Part shown: positions 18,210 through 27,441 of the stretch, piece after piece | Numbering within the stretch: the stretch's first letter is position 1 | Layout of the letters: every line of letters starts with the position of its first letter | NCBI RefSeq assembly: GCF_004770475.1 | Contig: NZ_RQHK01000006.1 | Span: 104,746-168,745 of the forward strand | Reading direction: 5' to 3' | Source: Leptospira mtsangambouensis | GTDB taxonomy: Bacteria; Spirochaetota; Leptospiria; Leptospirales; Leptospiraceae | Length of the DNA stretch: 64,000 nt | Position numbers and translations under genes: made by a program | Notes under the pieces: generated by a model | The model's input: the letters and a program-made list of their open reading frames with translations, nothing else | Told to the model about the DNA's origin: nothing | Databases searched by the model: none

Positions 18210-20021
18210 GTGAAAAAGAAAAAAAATGACAATCTAATCCCTCCTTCTTCGGTAAAAGGGGAAGGTAAAAAACAAGAACTCATTCTAAGGCAAATGGAAA
18301 CTCTTGGAAAACTTGGCCATTGGGAAGTGGATTTTATTCACCAAACCTTAAATTGGTCAGAAGGTGTGTTTCATATTTTAGAAATGGATCCTTCTTCTAT
18401 GCCAGTTGATTTAGAAAAAGGTTATTTATTTGTTCATCCAGAGGACCGGGAACTTGCTACCCAACATATGAAAGAGGTGTTGGAAAAAGGAATCAGATAT
18501 GATTTGGAATGCAGATTGGTCACAACAACTGGAAAGGTCAAATATGTGCATTCTCTTGCGGAAGTGGTTCGGAATGATAAAAATGAACCTGAACAAATTG
18601 TAGGAATTTTTCAAGACATCACCGAACAAAGAGAAGCTTATCAAAGTTTACTCGCACAAGAATTAAGACTCAGCACAATCCTCCAATCGGAACCAGAATG
18701 TGTGAAGGTTGTTTCCCCAGATGGAATTCTTGTCGAAATGAATCCTGCCGGTTTACAAATGATCGAAGCAAATTGTCCTGAAGATGCCATCGGACAAAAA
18801 GTTGAAAAATTAGTAAACCCTGCAGATTTAAAATTTTATCAAACAATTCATAACAATGCTCTGCAAGGCATTCAATCGAGTACAAGATTTAGAATGATTG
18901 GATTAAAAGGAAAAGAACGTTGGATGGAAAGTACGGCCGCACCTTTAGAAAACCAAACAGGTGAAATTATTTCTGTTTTAAGTGTTACAAGAGATATATC
19001 CGACAAAGTCAAAGCAGAGGAAAAACTCATTCGTATCAAAAGAAACCAGGAAGCTCTAATCAATGGTACTTCTGATTTGATTTGGTCACTTGACTCTAAC
19101 TTCTGTTTGATTGCTGCGAATAAACCTTTTTTGGATGTGATGGGGTTCCTTCGTGGGACTATTGCAAAAGAAGGAGATTCCGTTCTCATCATGAGCCAAG
19201 GCGAAGCCTTTTATGAAAAGTGGAAGGGTTATTATGAAAAAGGGCTTTCTGGTGAATCCTTCAAAACATACGAAAGATTTATAAGTCCCATCACAGAAAA
19301 AGAAGAACACCGAGAGGTTTTTTTTAATCCCATTCGCAATGCAGAAAACAATATCACTGGCCTTGCTTGTTTTTCAAAAGACATCACTGATTTGATGGCC
19401 AAACGAATGGAACTAATGGCCAGTGAAAAAAGATACAGGGCCCTCGTAGAAAATGGAATCGATGTGATTGCTATCCTTAACGCAGAAGGTAGAGCAAAAT
19501 ATGTTTCTCCATCTATTACAAAAGTTTTGGGGTATTCGGAATCCGATGTGATGCACATGAACTTATTCGATTTTCTGCATCCAGATGATGTCACAAAAAT
19601 TATCAAACGATTGGAAGATGTTCGTCACATTCCCATTGGAAGTTCTCTCCCTAGTCACAATTTTAGAATCAAACACCAAGATGGATCATGGAGGTGGGTG
19701 GAGTCGACCATTACCAACTTAATCGATGACGAATCCATTGGTGGCATTGTGGATAATTTTCACGATGTGACAGAACGGGTCTTTCAAATCACAGCCATCC
19801 AAACCCAAAATGAAAAATTAAAAGCCATCGCCTGGACCCAGTCCCATGTTGTACGAAACCCCTTGGCTCGGATCATGGGCCTTGTTGATTTGATAAAACT
19901 GGGCACTTTGTCCAGAGAAGAGGAACTTCGGAGTTTAGATCACTTGTTGGAATCGGCCAAGGAGTTGGATTACATCATTCAAGACATAGTTCTCAAATCT
20001 CAAAGAGTCATTGTTCCTTAA
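18210..20021 (+). CDS. Multi-PAS protein ending in a DHp-like H-box without ATPase domain
   Basis: A 603-residue cytoplasmic sensor with four PAS domains (about 30-145, 145-270, 285-400, 405-530) shown by repeated WSEGVFHILEM, EQIVGIFQDITEQ, VLSVTRDISDK, LACFSKDITDL and NFHDVTERV segments. The last ~65 residues contain AWTQSHVVRNPLARIMGLVDLI, a histidine-kinase H-box, and a second helix, but then the protein stops. There is no HATPase domain (no N, G1 or G2 box). It cannot autophosphorylate alone. The GTG start follows GGGGG by about nine bases. Confidence 0.85.
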   Translation: MKKKKNDNLIPPSSVKGEGKKQELILRQMETLGKLGHWEVDFIHQTLNWSEGVFHILEMDPSSMPVDLEKGYLFVHPEDRELATQHMKEVLEKGIRYDLECRLVTTTGKVKYVHSLAEVVRNDKNEPEQIVGIFQDITEQREAYQSLLAQELRLSTILQSEPECVKVVSPDGILVEMNPAGLQMIEANCPEDAIGQKVEKLVNPADLKFYQTIHNNALQGIQSSTRFRMIGLKGKERWMESTAAPLENQTGEIISVLSVTRDISDKVKAEEKLIRIKRNQEALINGTSDLIWSLDSNFCLIAANKPFLDVMGFLRGTIAKEGDSVLIMSQGEAFYEKWKGYYEKGLSGESFKTYERFISPITEKEEHREVFFNPIRNAENNITGLACFSKDITDLMAKRMELMASEKRYRALVENGIDVIAILNAEGRAKYVSPSITKVLGYSESDVMHMNLFDFLHPDDVTKIIKRLEDVRHIPIGSSLPSHNFRIKHQDGSWRWVESTITNLIDDESIGGIVDNFHDVTERVFQITAIQTQNEKLKAIAWTQSHVVRNPLARIMGLVDLIKLGTLSREEELRSLDHLLESAKELDYIIQDIVLKSQRVIVP

Positions 20022-20084
20022 ATTAATTCCTTTGGAGGTTTAATTTATCTTGTTTTTTGTACTCAATTAGTTCTAATTCCTGCC

Positions 20085-20672
20085 ATGGTTTTCTCAACTT
20101 TCCTTTCAGACTTAATTCTTTCCTTAGTGTCATTGGCGATGGCTTACCGATTTGTAGGAAAGTCTTCCATTCCTTCTCGCTCCGCCCTTTATGGATTTGC
20201 AATCATTGGAATTTCTGCTGGTCTTGGTTCGATCCATTTTCTAGGGATCAATACACTGGATTCTATCTATCGTTTTTTTGTGGGTTTATCGGGTTGTGTG
20301 GGTGTTCCTCTTTTGGGACTCGCCTTTTTTCACTTCACTTTTCGTTCTTTATCGGAAAAAACTTTTTTCCTCTTCATCGCTGTCGCATTTCTTCTTTATT
20401 TAGCATTTTCTTATCTCTACCCACTTGGCATTTACTCGACAGTCGTTGGTGGAATTGCTATGTTCATCATTCTTATTAGTTCACTAGTTCGTTTCCCTAG
20501 AAAATCAAATGCAGCAATCATGGGAATCATTGGTTCTGTTTTATTTATTGTTGCTGGTCTTGTGATTGGTACGAAAGGATCAACAGGGTCAATCCTGAAC
20601 GTTGATATTTTTCATATCTTACTTGCGATTGCCAATTATTGTATCGCAGAGGGAATTCGCAAATTAAGCTAG
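20085..20672 (+). CDS. Integral membrane protein of unknown function
   Basis: A 195-residue protein that is almost wholly hydrophobic, with about six transmembrane helices; short charged loops include RFVGKSS and RFPRKSN. No known motif is visible. An overlapping frame (20057-20479) is discarded because it lacks this regular alternation of helices and loops. It lies between the PAS protein and the diguanylate cyclase on the same strand and may belong to that signalling group. Confidence 0.7.
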   Translation: MVFSTFLSDLILSLVSLAMAYRFVGKSSIPSRSALYGFAIIGISAGLGSIHFLGINTLDSIYRFFVGLSGCVGVPLLGLAFFHFTFRSLSEKTFFLFIAVAFLLYLAFSYLYPLGIYSTVVGGIAMFIILISSLVRFPRKSNAAIMGIIGSVLFIVAGLVIGTKGSTGSILNVDIFHILLAIANYCIAEGIRKLS

Positions 20673-20714
20673 ATTTAAAAAGTGGAGTTTGGAATCTCTT
20701 TCCATAGATAGTCT

Positions 20715-21734
20715 ATGGAAAGCTCCTCTTCTGATTCAACATTAGAAAGAATACTCAAACTCCAAACAGAGTTAACAGCTGCTAAACCAGATGTTCCTTA
20801 TTTATTAGATCGTATCACACTTCGTGCCAAGGAAATTACTGGTTCTGAAGGTGCTGTTTTCGAACTAGTGGAAGGTGATGATTTGGTTTACCGTGCGGCC
20901 AGTGGCAAAGCTGAAAAACAACTTGGACTAAGACTACCAGTAAAAGGTAGTTTTTCCGGTCTTAGCCTCCAATCAAGATCCACTTTGTATTGTGTTGATT
21001 CCGAAGAGGATGACCGTGTCAATCGTGAGGCATGCCGTGTTGTTGGGCTTCGTTCTATGATTGTTCTTCCTTTATACTTTGACACTGAAGTATTAGGTGT
21101 GCTAAAAGTTTATAGTTCTAAAGTTGGTTTTTATTCATCTAATGATACTTATGTGCTAAATATGTTATCTGGCACAATGGCAGCAGTTTTACACAACGCA
21201 TATCGTTGGGCAGAAAAAGAAAAAAAACTTCAGTCAATGGCATATCTGGCAAGCCATGATACACTCACGGGTATTCACAACCGTTCCGCATTTTATGATA
21301 GTTTAAGAAAGGGCCTCTCTCAAATTACAAACGATGGATCCTCTTTAACGGTTGCTTTATTTGATTTGGATGGACTCAAAAAAATAAATGATGCCTACGG
21401 GCACGCAGCTGGAGATTTTTATATTGTTCAGTTTGCTCAAAAACTTTCACGTCTTATTCAAAACCAAGATATTTTGGCAAGGCTCGGCGGAGATGAATTC
21501 GGTTTGATCCTCATCCATAAGGAATCCAAAGAATCCATTTTATACCGGTTGGAACAGACCAGAAACATGGTGGAAGTAGAAATTCAATTTGAAATGACCA
21601 AACTCCAAATCAAATCCAGTATAGGCATTTCCTTTTCTTCCGATGACGGAAATGAACCTGAAACCTTGGTGGCGGTCGCGGATAGTCGTATGTACGAAAA
21701 CAAACGGGCGCGAAAAAAAGGAGAAAATTCCTAA
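20715..21734 (+). CDS. GAF-GGDEF diguanylate cyclase
   Basis: A 339-residue protein with an N-terminal GAF domain (about 20-165) and a GGDEF domain (175-335), expected to make c-di-GMP from two GTP. The active-site motif is intact: RLGGDEFG, GGDEF at 258-262; DLDGLKKINDAYGHAAGD holds the metal-binding Asp. The inhibitory I-site, normally RxxD five residues before GGDEF, reads QNQD, so product feedback is probably lost. No TM segment, so input is cytoplasmic. Confidence 0.92.
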   Translation: MESSSSDSTLERILKLQTELTAAKPDVPYLLDRITLRAKEITGSEGAVFELVEGDDLVYRAASGKAEKQLGLRLPVKGSFSGLSLQSRSTLYCVDSEEDDRVNREACRVVGLRSMIVLPLYFDTEVLGVLKVYSSKVGFYSSNDTYVLNMLSGTMAAVLHNAYRWAEKEKKLQSMAYLASHDTLTGIHNRSAFYDSLRKGLSQITNDGSSLTVALFDLDGLKKINDAYGHAAGDFYIVQFAQKLSRLIQNQDILARLGGDEFGLILIHKESKESILYRLEQTRNMVEVEIQFEMTKLQIKSSIGISFSSDDGNEPETLVAVADSRMYENKRARKKGENS

Positions 21735-21764
21735 AGGATTCATCCGTCTTTGGGGATTAAGTTT

Positions 21765-21781
21765 TTGTCTAATCTAGACAA
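21765..21781. promoter_or_regulatory. 17-base palindrome abutting the start codon of the flavin oxidoreductase gene
   Basis: TTGTCTA-ATC-TAGACAA is a perfect inverted repeat that ends at the base before the ATG at 21782. TAATCT within it (21770-21775) could act as a -10 box, placing the transcription start at the ATG (leaderless mRNA). No Shine-Dalgarno is present. Confidence 0.5.
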
Positions 21782-23026
21782 ATGAATTCCAATTCTTTCC
21801 TATTTTCTCCTTTTCCTCTCCCCAATGGTATCTCTTTGCCCAACCGACTTGTGAAAGCAGCAATGGAAGAAAATCTTTCCAACCCCCAATTAGAACCAGA
21901 CAAAGCACTTTGGAATTTATATGAAACTTGGGCACATGGTGGAGTTGGGACAATGATCACGGGAAACGTAATGGTAGACCATAGAGCCATGACTGGGCCA
22001 GGCGGTGTGGTTTTAGAAGAGGGGTCCCGATTAGAAGGATTTCGCCAATGGTCATCAAAAGCAAAAGCGGCAGGTGGAAAGATCATCATGCAGATCAACC
22101 ATCCTGGTAGACAAGTATTGGCTAAGTTAGGTGGGGAAGTTTGGGCACCTTCTGCGATAGCAGTGGATATTGGAAAACTTTCTAAACTTTTGGGAAAACC
22201 AAGAGCGATGACAAAAACAGAAATCGAAGAAACCATTCAAAGGTTTGCCAAGACTTCTTTATTGGCCGAGGAATCTGGTTTCGATGGAGTGGAAATTCAT
22301 GCGGCTCATGGATATTTGATCAGTCAATTTTTATCACCCATAGCCAACCAAAGAATAGACGAGTGGGGTGGTAGTTTAGAAAATCGATCGCGATTTTTGT
22401 TAGAGGTGATCCAAGCTGTTCGTAAAACAGTAAAACCAAATTTCATTGTTGCTGTTAAATTAAATTCTTCTGATTTTCAAAAAGGCGGGTTTCAGTTTCA
22501 GGATGCAAAAGAAGTAATATCCAAAATACAAACGTTAGGTGTCGATTTTATTGAATTGTCTGGCGGAAATTATGAAGCCCCGGCCATGCAAGGTGAATCC
22601 CGGGATGGATCTACCATTTCTAGAGAGGCATACTTTTTGGAATTTGCCAGTGAGGTAGCAAAAACAGCAACGGTTCCTATTTTAGTTACTGGTGGAATTC
22701 GCAGGAAACAAATTGCAGAATCGGTTTTGGATTCGGGTGTTCCACTTGTGGGAATTGCCACGGCACTAGCCCTCAACCCGAATCTTCCCAATGATTGGAA
22801 AACAAATTCTCATTCGGAGAGACATTTACCTGATCCAAAATGGAAATCTAAAACTTTAAAAGGTTTGGCCAATATGGCAATGGTTCGTTACCAACTGAAT
22901 CGATTGTCAGAAAATAAAAAACCAACTGTCCAAGTATCACCTTTCATACGACTTTTGATGGATCAAATTCGTTTGGCACGATTGACAAAAAGATACCAAA
23001 AATGGATTCATAATATCTCCAAGTAA
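21782..23026 (+). CDS. NADH:flavin oxidoreductase / old yellow enzyme family
   Basis: A 414-residue FMN-dependent TIM-barrel ene-reductase. Seen are LPNRLVKAAMEENLS at the N-terminus, MQINHPGRQ (His/Asn of substrate binding), FDGVEIHAAHGYLISQFLSPIANQRIDEWGGSLENRSRF (key: HAAHGYL...DEWGGS.ENR), DFIELSGGNYE and PILVTGGIR with phosphate-binding residues. It lacks the extra Fe-S domain of 2,4-dienoyl-CoA reductase. A palindrome abuts its ATG, suggesting tight control by a repressor. Confidence 0.92.
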   Translation: MNSNSFLFSPFPLPNGISLPNRLVKAAMEENLSNPQLEPDKALWNLYETWAHGGVGTMITGNVMVDHRAMTGPGGVVLEEGSRLEGFRQWSSKAKAAGGKIIMQINHPGRQVLAKLGGEVWAPSAIAVDIGKLSKLLGKPRAMTKTEIEETIQRFAKTSLLAEESGFDGVEIHAAHGYLISQFLSPIANQRIDEWGGSLENRSRFLLEVIQAVRKTVKPNFIVAVKLNSSDFQKGGFQFQDAKEVISKIQTLGVDFIELSGGNYEAPAMQGESRDGSTISREAYFLEFASEVAKTATVPILVTGGIRRKQIAESVLDSGVPLVGIATALALNPNLPNDWKTNSHSERHLPDPKWKSKTLKGLANMAMVRYQLNRLSENKKPTVQVSPFIRLLMDQIRLARLTKRYQKWIHNISK

Positions 23027-23063
23027 AAATGCAAATACTGGAAAGTTCTGTAGATTAAAGTTT

Positions 23064-23103
23064 TTAACTTTAGTATTAAATATACACTCACACTAAAGAT
23101 TAA
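23064..23103. terminator. Possible terminator between convergent genes
   Basis: TTTAA-CTTTAGT and ACTAAAG-A-TTAAA form a long AT-rich stem with one bulge and a 17-base loop between the flavin oxidoreductase and acr3 genes. It is AT-rich and therefore weak. Confidence 0.4.
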
Positions 23104-23113
23104 AATCTCTTTT

Positions 23114-24160
23114 TTAAATAACTTTGTTATTTTCTTTATAGAAGTTATTTCGAAATCCAATCGCAAACTTAACAAGTAAAATAAGTGCAGGAACTTCAAT
23201 CAGTGGGCCAATCACGCCAACAAAGGCGGCACCACTTTGAATTCCAAAAACACCAATGGCCACAGCAATCGCCAATTCAAAGTTATTCCCTGTTGCAGTA
23301 AAACTCACCGCTGCGTTTTTAGAATAATCCACTCCTAATTTGTATCCGATCCAAAAGCTTAGAAAAAACATAATTCCAAAATACAAAAGTAGGGGAATTG
23401 CCACTCGAACCACGTCGTCACTTAGTTCAAAGATCATTTCGCCTTTTAAACTAAACATTACAATAATCGTAAACAATAGTGCTAACAGTGTTAAAGGTGA
23501 AACTTTTGGGAGAAATTTTGTTTCATAGAATTCTTTTTTTCCAATCTTTTCGAATCCATATCTAGATAGAAATCCGAGTAAAAATGGAATTCCTAAATAA
23601 ATTCCCACTGTTTCTGCAATATCTGAAATCTGAATTGAGACTTCCGATCCAGCCAAACCAAAATAAGGTGGAAAAATGGTGATGAACAAATAGGCATAAA
23701 AACTATAAAAGAAAACTTGGAAGATACTATTCAGAGCAACTAATGCCGCTCCATATTCACGGTCACCTTCTGCTAAATCATTCCAAACAATCACCATCGC
23801 TATACAACGAGCAAGGCCAATGAGAATCAACCCAGTTCTATATTCTGGTTCATCCCCAAGAAAGGTAATCGCCAGAAAAAACATAAGGATGGGACCGATG
23901 ATCCAGTTGAGTAATAGTGAAAGTGTTAATAATTTTCCATCCTGAAACACTTTTCCCATCTCTTTATATTTTACTTTCGCAAGAGGAGGATACATCATAA
24001 GGATGAGTCCAATGGCCAATGGGATATTAGTAGTTCCAATGGAAAGAGTGGAAAATCCGGAAACAACGGATGGTAAAAATTTTCCAATCAGTAAACCAAC
24101 CACCATTGCTCCAAAGATCCAAAGTGTAAGAAATCTATCTAAAAAAGATAAAGCTTTCAC
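23114..24160 (-). CDS. acr3: ACR3-family arsenite efflux permease
   Basis: A 348-residue inner-membrane protein with about ten TM helices that exports arsenite. Family features are [51 protein letters not shown] (conserved Cys needed for As(III) transport, followed by the VWNDLA signature) and [19 protein letters not shown]. The start is a GTG directly next to the stop of the DUF6428 gene, with AGGA inside that gene's end. It is the last gene of the ars operon. Confidence 0.95.
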   Translation of the reverse strand: MKALSFLDRFLTLWIFGAMVVGLLIGKFLPSVVSGFSTLSIGTTNIPLAIGLILMMYPPLAKVKYKEMGKVFQDGKLLTLSLLLNWIIGPILMFFLAITFLGDEPEYRTGLILIGLARCIAMVIVWNDLAEGDREYGAALVALNSIFQVFFYSFYAYLFITIFPPYFGLAGSEVSIQISDIAETVGIYLGIPFLLGFLSRYGFEKIGKKEFYETKFLPKVSPLTLLALLFTIIVMFSLKGEMIFELSDDVVRVAIPLLLYFGIMFFLSFWIGYKLGVDYSKNAAVSFTATGNNFELAIAVAIGVFGIQSGAAFVGVIGPLIEVPALILLVKFAIGFRNNFYKENNKVI

Positions 24161-24697
24161 CTAACAACATCCTGCTGGTTCATTCGATTCGTTTTTTTGT
24201 TTTGGAGAACAACAACTTCCGTTTGATTTTTCTAATTTAGGAAAGCTAACAACATCTTTGGGGAGACCACAACTTGCAGATGCTTTGCATTCTGTTTTCC
24301 CATCTTTTAGTTGGATGAGAAGTGCATTTTCCATTGGAATCAATTCCGATACAAAGTATTGACGCATTGCCGATTGATCGTTCCCAAATTCAATACGTAA
24401 AATTGAATTTGATGGTATCTCCATTACATTCGTTACTTTTTTGATAATGGAATTCACTTTTGAGAGTTTCATCGATTCCGTATCTTTTTCAATTTTTGGC
24501 TCTAATACTTGCAAAATAATTTCTGTCCAAGAATCAGAATTCCCACCACAATCGACTGATTGAATTTTTGCCAATTTGAATTCGGTAATATGGTAGTTCG
24601 GGAATATGGTTTGGTTTTTATCGTATTCAAAGTTTAGATGAAGTTCAGGATACAAATCCAAATTTGTGATCAAATCATTCCAAGTAAGTGTTTTCAT
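24161..24697 (-). CDS. DUF6428 family protein with Cys-rich tail (ars operon)
   Basis: A 178-residue protein of the family seen in arsenic operons between arsC/arsR and acr3. Seen are TWNDLITNLDLYPELHLNFEY at the N-terminus, YHITEFKLAKIQSVDCGG and DSWTEIILQVLEP, typical of the family. The C-terminal ~35 residues are extra: SCGLPKD, then CCSPKQK and a final AGCC, giving seven cysteines that could bind As(III) or another thiophilic metal (inference). AGGAG precedes the ATG. Biochemical function unknown. Confidence 0.85.
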   Translation of the reverse strand: MKTLTWNDLITNLDLYPELHLNFEYDKNQTIFPNYHITEFKLAKIQSVDCGGNSDSWTEIILQVLEPKIEKDTESMKLSKVNSIIKKVTNVMEIPSNSILRIEFGNDQSAMRQYFVSELIPMENALLIQLKDGKTECKASASCGLPKDVVSFPKLEKSNGSCCSPKQKNESNEPAGCC

Positions 24698-24707
24698 TTT
24701 TTTTCTC

Positions 24708-25130
24708 CTATAGTTCCTTGTTTACAAAAGATTGACAGTAATTTCGAATCTCTTCTCTTGTTTTCGCAAATGCGACCTTTACTTCTTCTTCTGTTCCTAC
24801 TAATTTTGAAGGATCGGAAAAGTTATGATGTAGCCTTTTGGCATCACTTGGAAAGTAGGGACAATTTTCTTTTGCATGGTCACAAACAGTGATGATAAAA
24901 TCAAAAGGAACGTCTTTGTATTCATTTATATGGTTGGAAGTATGTTTAGAAATATCTATTCCCGCCTCTTTCATTGTGGTTATGGCTTTGGGATTGACTC
25001 CATGGGTTTCTATCCCTGCGCTATAAACATTGGCTTTGTCCTTTGCATAAAACCGCATCCAACCTTCTGCAATTTGGCTTCTGCAACTATTTCCAGTGCA
25101 AAGGATTAAAATATTTTTAGTTTTATTCAC
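24708..25130 (-). CDS. arsC: Arsenate reductase, low-molecular-weight phosphatase type
   Basis: A 140-residue enzyme that reduces arsenate to arsenite using a cysteine cascade. The P-loop is CTGNSCR (C11...R17, C-X5-R); redox cysteines lie in VCDHAKENCPYFP (thioredoxin-coupled ArsC layout). The GTG at 25130 is the start: AAGGA is 7 bases upstream, and the family begins just before the KNILILC strand. A longer frame reaching 25223 would run deep into arsR. It overlaps arsR by eight bases. Confidence 0.93.
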   Translation of the reverse strand: MNKTKNILILCTGNSCRSQIAEGWMRFYAKDKANVYSAGIETHGVNPKAITTMKEAGIDISKHTSNHINEYKDVPFDFIITVCDHAKENCPYFPSDAKRLHHNFSDPSKLVGTEEEVKVAFAKTREEIRNYCQSFVNKEL

Positions 25131-25470
25131 AACAGTTTCCTTTTTGTTTTGTTTGGTATTGTTTGATGAGTGCAATATGTTCTGAAAATTCCTCATAGGC
25201 CTTTGATAGATTTTCCCAATCAATGCAGTAACAAGAGGAGGTTCCTTCCACCTCCCCTTTCACAAGCCCACCTTCTTTTAATTCTTTTAAATGTTGGGAA
25301 ACTGTTGATTGGGCAAGTGGTAGGATTTCAACGATTTCTCCACAAACACATGTTTGTCGTTTCGCCAAAACTTCCAAAATAGCAAGCCTTGCCGGATGAC
25401 TCAGAAGTTTGGTAAAAGACGCCATCCTTTGGATGCTCTCGGGAAATTCTGTTTTTTTGTTTAAGGCCAT
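25123..25470 (-). CDS. arsR: ArsR arsenic-responsive repressor
   Basis: A 115-residue winged-helix repressor of the ars operon. LLSHPARLAILEVLAKRQTCVCGEIVEIL contains the CVC As(III)-sensing motif in the alpha3 helix, followed by the recognition helix AQSTVSQHLKELKEGGLV. Extra cysteines occur in SSCYC and at the C-terminal NCCE. As(III) binding should release it from the palindrome just upstream of its own start, switching on arsR, arsC, DUF6428 and acr3. Confidence 0.95.
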   Translation of the reverse strand: MALNKKTEFPESIQRMASFTKLLSHPARLAILEVLAKRQTCVCGEIVEILPLAQSTVSQHLKELKEGGLVKGEVEGTSSCYCIDWENLSKAYEEFSEHIALIKQYQTKQKGNCCE

Positions 25471-25474
25471 AGTA

Positions 25475-25492
25475 TATCGTAAATATACGATA
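25475..25492. promoter_or_regulatory. ArsR operator candidate
   Basis: TATCGTA-AATA-TACGATA, a perfect 7-base inverted repeat with a 4-base spacer, lies 5-22 bases upstream of the arsR start codon. Its size and place fit an ArsR-type operator covering the promoter or ribosome binding region. Confidence 0.75.
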
Positions 25493-25636
25493 AAAGGAAT
25501 CCTCTTATTTCCGTCAAGGGGAAATTGGATTTTGGAGACGTGAATTGGATTTGGAGGGAGTAGGCTCCCCTAGATTTCCAGGGGGCTCCGATTGGTTCTC
25601 AAATTGATTTTCTGGGAAGAAAATGAGAAATAGGGA

Positions 25637-26449
25637 CTATAGTCCTGAACTATCTGGAATGACAACGGGTTCGTCGGAACTAGGGGTATCAGGTTTGACA
25701 TCCGCTGGGGTGTATCCGCTGTCATTTTGAGATGGTTTGGTTCGATTGTCCCATTCTGTTGGATTTGGTTTTTTATTTCCTTCGACTGAAAACAACCAAC
25801 CATCTTCTTGTTTGTTCACAGCCCCTTGTTCATGTGGGTATGAGTCAATTGGTCTGATGGTAATGGATACATATTGAATGATACGTTCATCTTTGATTGG
25901 ATCTAGGTGCGCCAAACTATCGTTACGCCATCTATTTTTGCTTCGAGATTCTCTACGAAAACTCTTCATCACTAAATCTAGATCTTTAGAGTATTTTGCA
26001 AAAAGTGTTCTAGGTGTTTTTGCTTGAATTACATAATACAATCCACCTTTTCTGTGAAACAAAAATCGATTGGAAACCAATTGTTTTTGTTCTGTGTAAT
26101 GTAACACTACAAAGACGGATTCATCAAAACCAGCAACTTCGTTTTCCAAAACTTTTTCGCGAACTAACTTCAAGTCGGGGTATTTTGTTAAAAATGTATC
26201 AACAGTTTCTTCGATAAAACGATCGATATCATAATCCTTTGTCCTTCGAGCCACATCAATTTGTAGGATCGCTTCTCGATTGGTTTTGGAAAACTGGATT
26301 CGGACTGTATCGGGATAACGCAAAACTGACTTTGCCCAGCCCCTTGGATATTCAAATGCAAAACTCAAAGAATCTTCAATCCAAGTTGCTGCATCCAAAT
26401 GAGAAAGAGTAAGACATAATAAAACTAATACGCAAAGTCGCTTTTTCAT
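25637..26449 (-). CDS. Secreted protein with PsbP/DcrB-like domain
   Basis: A 270-residue exported protein with a signal peptide (KKRLCVLVLLCLTLSHLDA-A). The first 180 mature residues resemble a PsbP/DUF1795 fold: FAFEYPRGWAKS, VRIQFSKTNREAILQIDVAR and the NRFLFHRKGGLYYVIQAKTP strand pair, a pattern found in periplasmic stress lipoproteins such as DcrB. The last ~60 residues are Pro/Asp/Ser-rich and probably disordered. No catalytic residues seen. It sits 29 bases after the epimerase gene. Confidence 0.7.
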   Translation of the reverse strand: MKKRLCVLVLLCLTLSHLDAATWIEDSLSFAFEYPRGWAKSVLRYPDTVRIQFSKTNREAILQIDVARRTKDYDIDRFIEETVDTFLTKYPDLKLVREKVLENEVAGFDESVFVVLHYTEQKQLVSNRFLFHRKGGLYYVIQAKTPRTLFAKYSKDLDLVMKSFRRESRSKNRWRNDSLAHLDPIKDERIIQYVSITIRPIDSYPHEQGAVNKQEDGWLFSVEGNKKPNPTEWDNRTKPSQNDSGYTPADVKPDTPSSDEPVVIPDSSGL

Positions 26450-26478
26450 ATTTAGAATATCGGCCCCTAGTACCTTGA

Positions 26479-27441
26479 TTATTGATAGTCGGCGAGACCT
26501 TTTCGTAAATCTCGTTCTGGAAAAAAACCTAAATTTTCAAAAGACTCCGCATCATAAATGGCCACTGATTCTAATAGGGGTTGTAGGGGAGAACCGTGAA
26601 ATGGTTTTTTCCTTAGAAAGGTGAGGGAGCGAAAAATGAATTCTACAAATCTTGCCCAGATCCCACCTACGGGAACGGGAAAAAGAAAACCTTTTACAAT
26701 TCCTAATTCCTGAAAGGTTTTGATGACTTGGTTTACTGTCACAAATTCGGGATGTGAAAACACATAAACAGGCTTTGGAGGTTCTCCATTTAATGTTTGT
26801 TTGGTCCATATGAGAAGCGCTTTTGTTGCATCTTCAATATGGAGGAGAGATTTTTTGCGATTTAAAGAAATATAAGGATAAATTCTTAGTTTGGTTAATG
26901 AACGAAGTTTGGAGATAAAACTTTTTGTTCCTTTGCCATAAATACTTGCCAGTCGAAATATGGAATATGGTTTCCCCGAGTTGATTACGTAATTTTCAGC
27001 CAAAGCTTTTGTTTTTGCATAAATGGTTTTGCCCAAACGTTCGCTGTCGATAGTTAGATTTATTTCTTTTGATCCGTAGACAGAAACAGAACTCACAAAT
27101 CCGAAGTGGGGGACATTTTTTGATTTTGCAAATTCTATAAGTAACTTTGTGGAGTTAACGTTGATTTGGTGGTAAATTTCTTCTGTGACTTTTGCCCCAG
27201 ATACAACGGCAGCCAAATGAAGGATTAAGTCTAAAGATTCTGGAATTAAAAATTCTTCTTGGTTACCTATTTTAGAAAGATCCCTTTCATAAAATTTAAA
27301 ATTTTTATGAAAACGAATGGAGTCTGGGAAACTTGCATAGTTTTTTCCGATGGCGATGATTTTATACTCATCAATCAAACCATTCAATAGTTCTTTTCCA
27401 AGAACACCACTTCCTCCTGTAACAAGAATTGTTTTTGTCAT
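26479..27441 (-). CDS. NAD-dependent epimerase/dehydratase
   Basis: A 320-residue extended SDR. It opens with TILVTGGSGVLGKELL (GxxGxxG NAD site), has LILHLAAVVSG, SSVSVYGS and YAKTKALAENYVI (Tyr-x-x-x-Lys catalytic pair) and FRLASIYGKG. It likely acts on a nucleotide sugar or a sterol/isoprenoid-like substrate. The start at 27441 was chosen because ATG overlaps the DUF445 stop (ATGA), showing coupling. A longer start at 27465 would overlap more. Confidence 0.87.
   Translation of the reverse strand: MTKTILVTGGSGVLGKELLNGLIDEYKIIAIGKNYASFPDSIRFHKNFKFYERDLSKIGNQEEFLIPESLDLILHLAAVVSGAKVTEEIYHQINVNSTKLLIEFAKSKNVPHFGFVSSVSVYGSKEINLTIDSERLGKTIYAKTKALAENYVINSGKPYSIFRLASIYGKGTKSFISKLRSLTKLRIYPYISLNRKKSLLHIEDATKALLIWTKQTLNGEPPKPVYVFSHPEFVTVNQVIKTFQELGIVKGFLFPVPVGGIWARFVEFIFRSLTFLRKKPFHGSPLQPLLESVAIYDAESFENLGFFPERDLRKGLADYQ

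Noticed and set aside
20057..20479. 140-codon plus-strand frame
   Set aside because: It overlaps the 20085-20672 membrane protein gene in another frame; Ser/Cys/Trp composition is that of a shadow frame.
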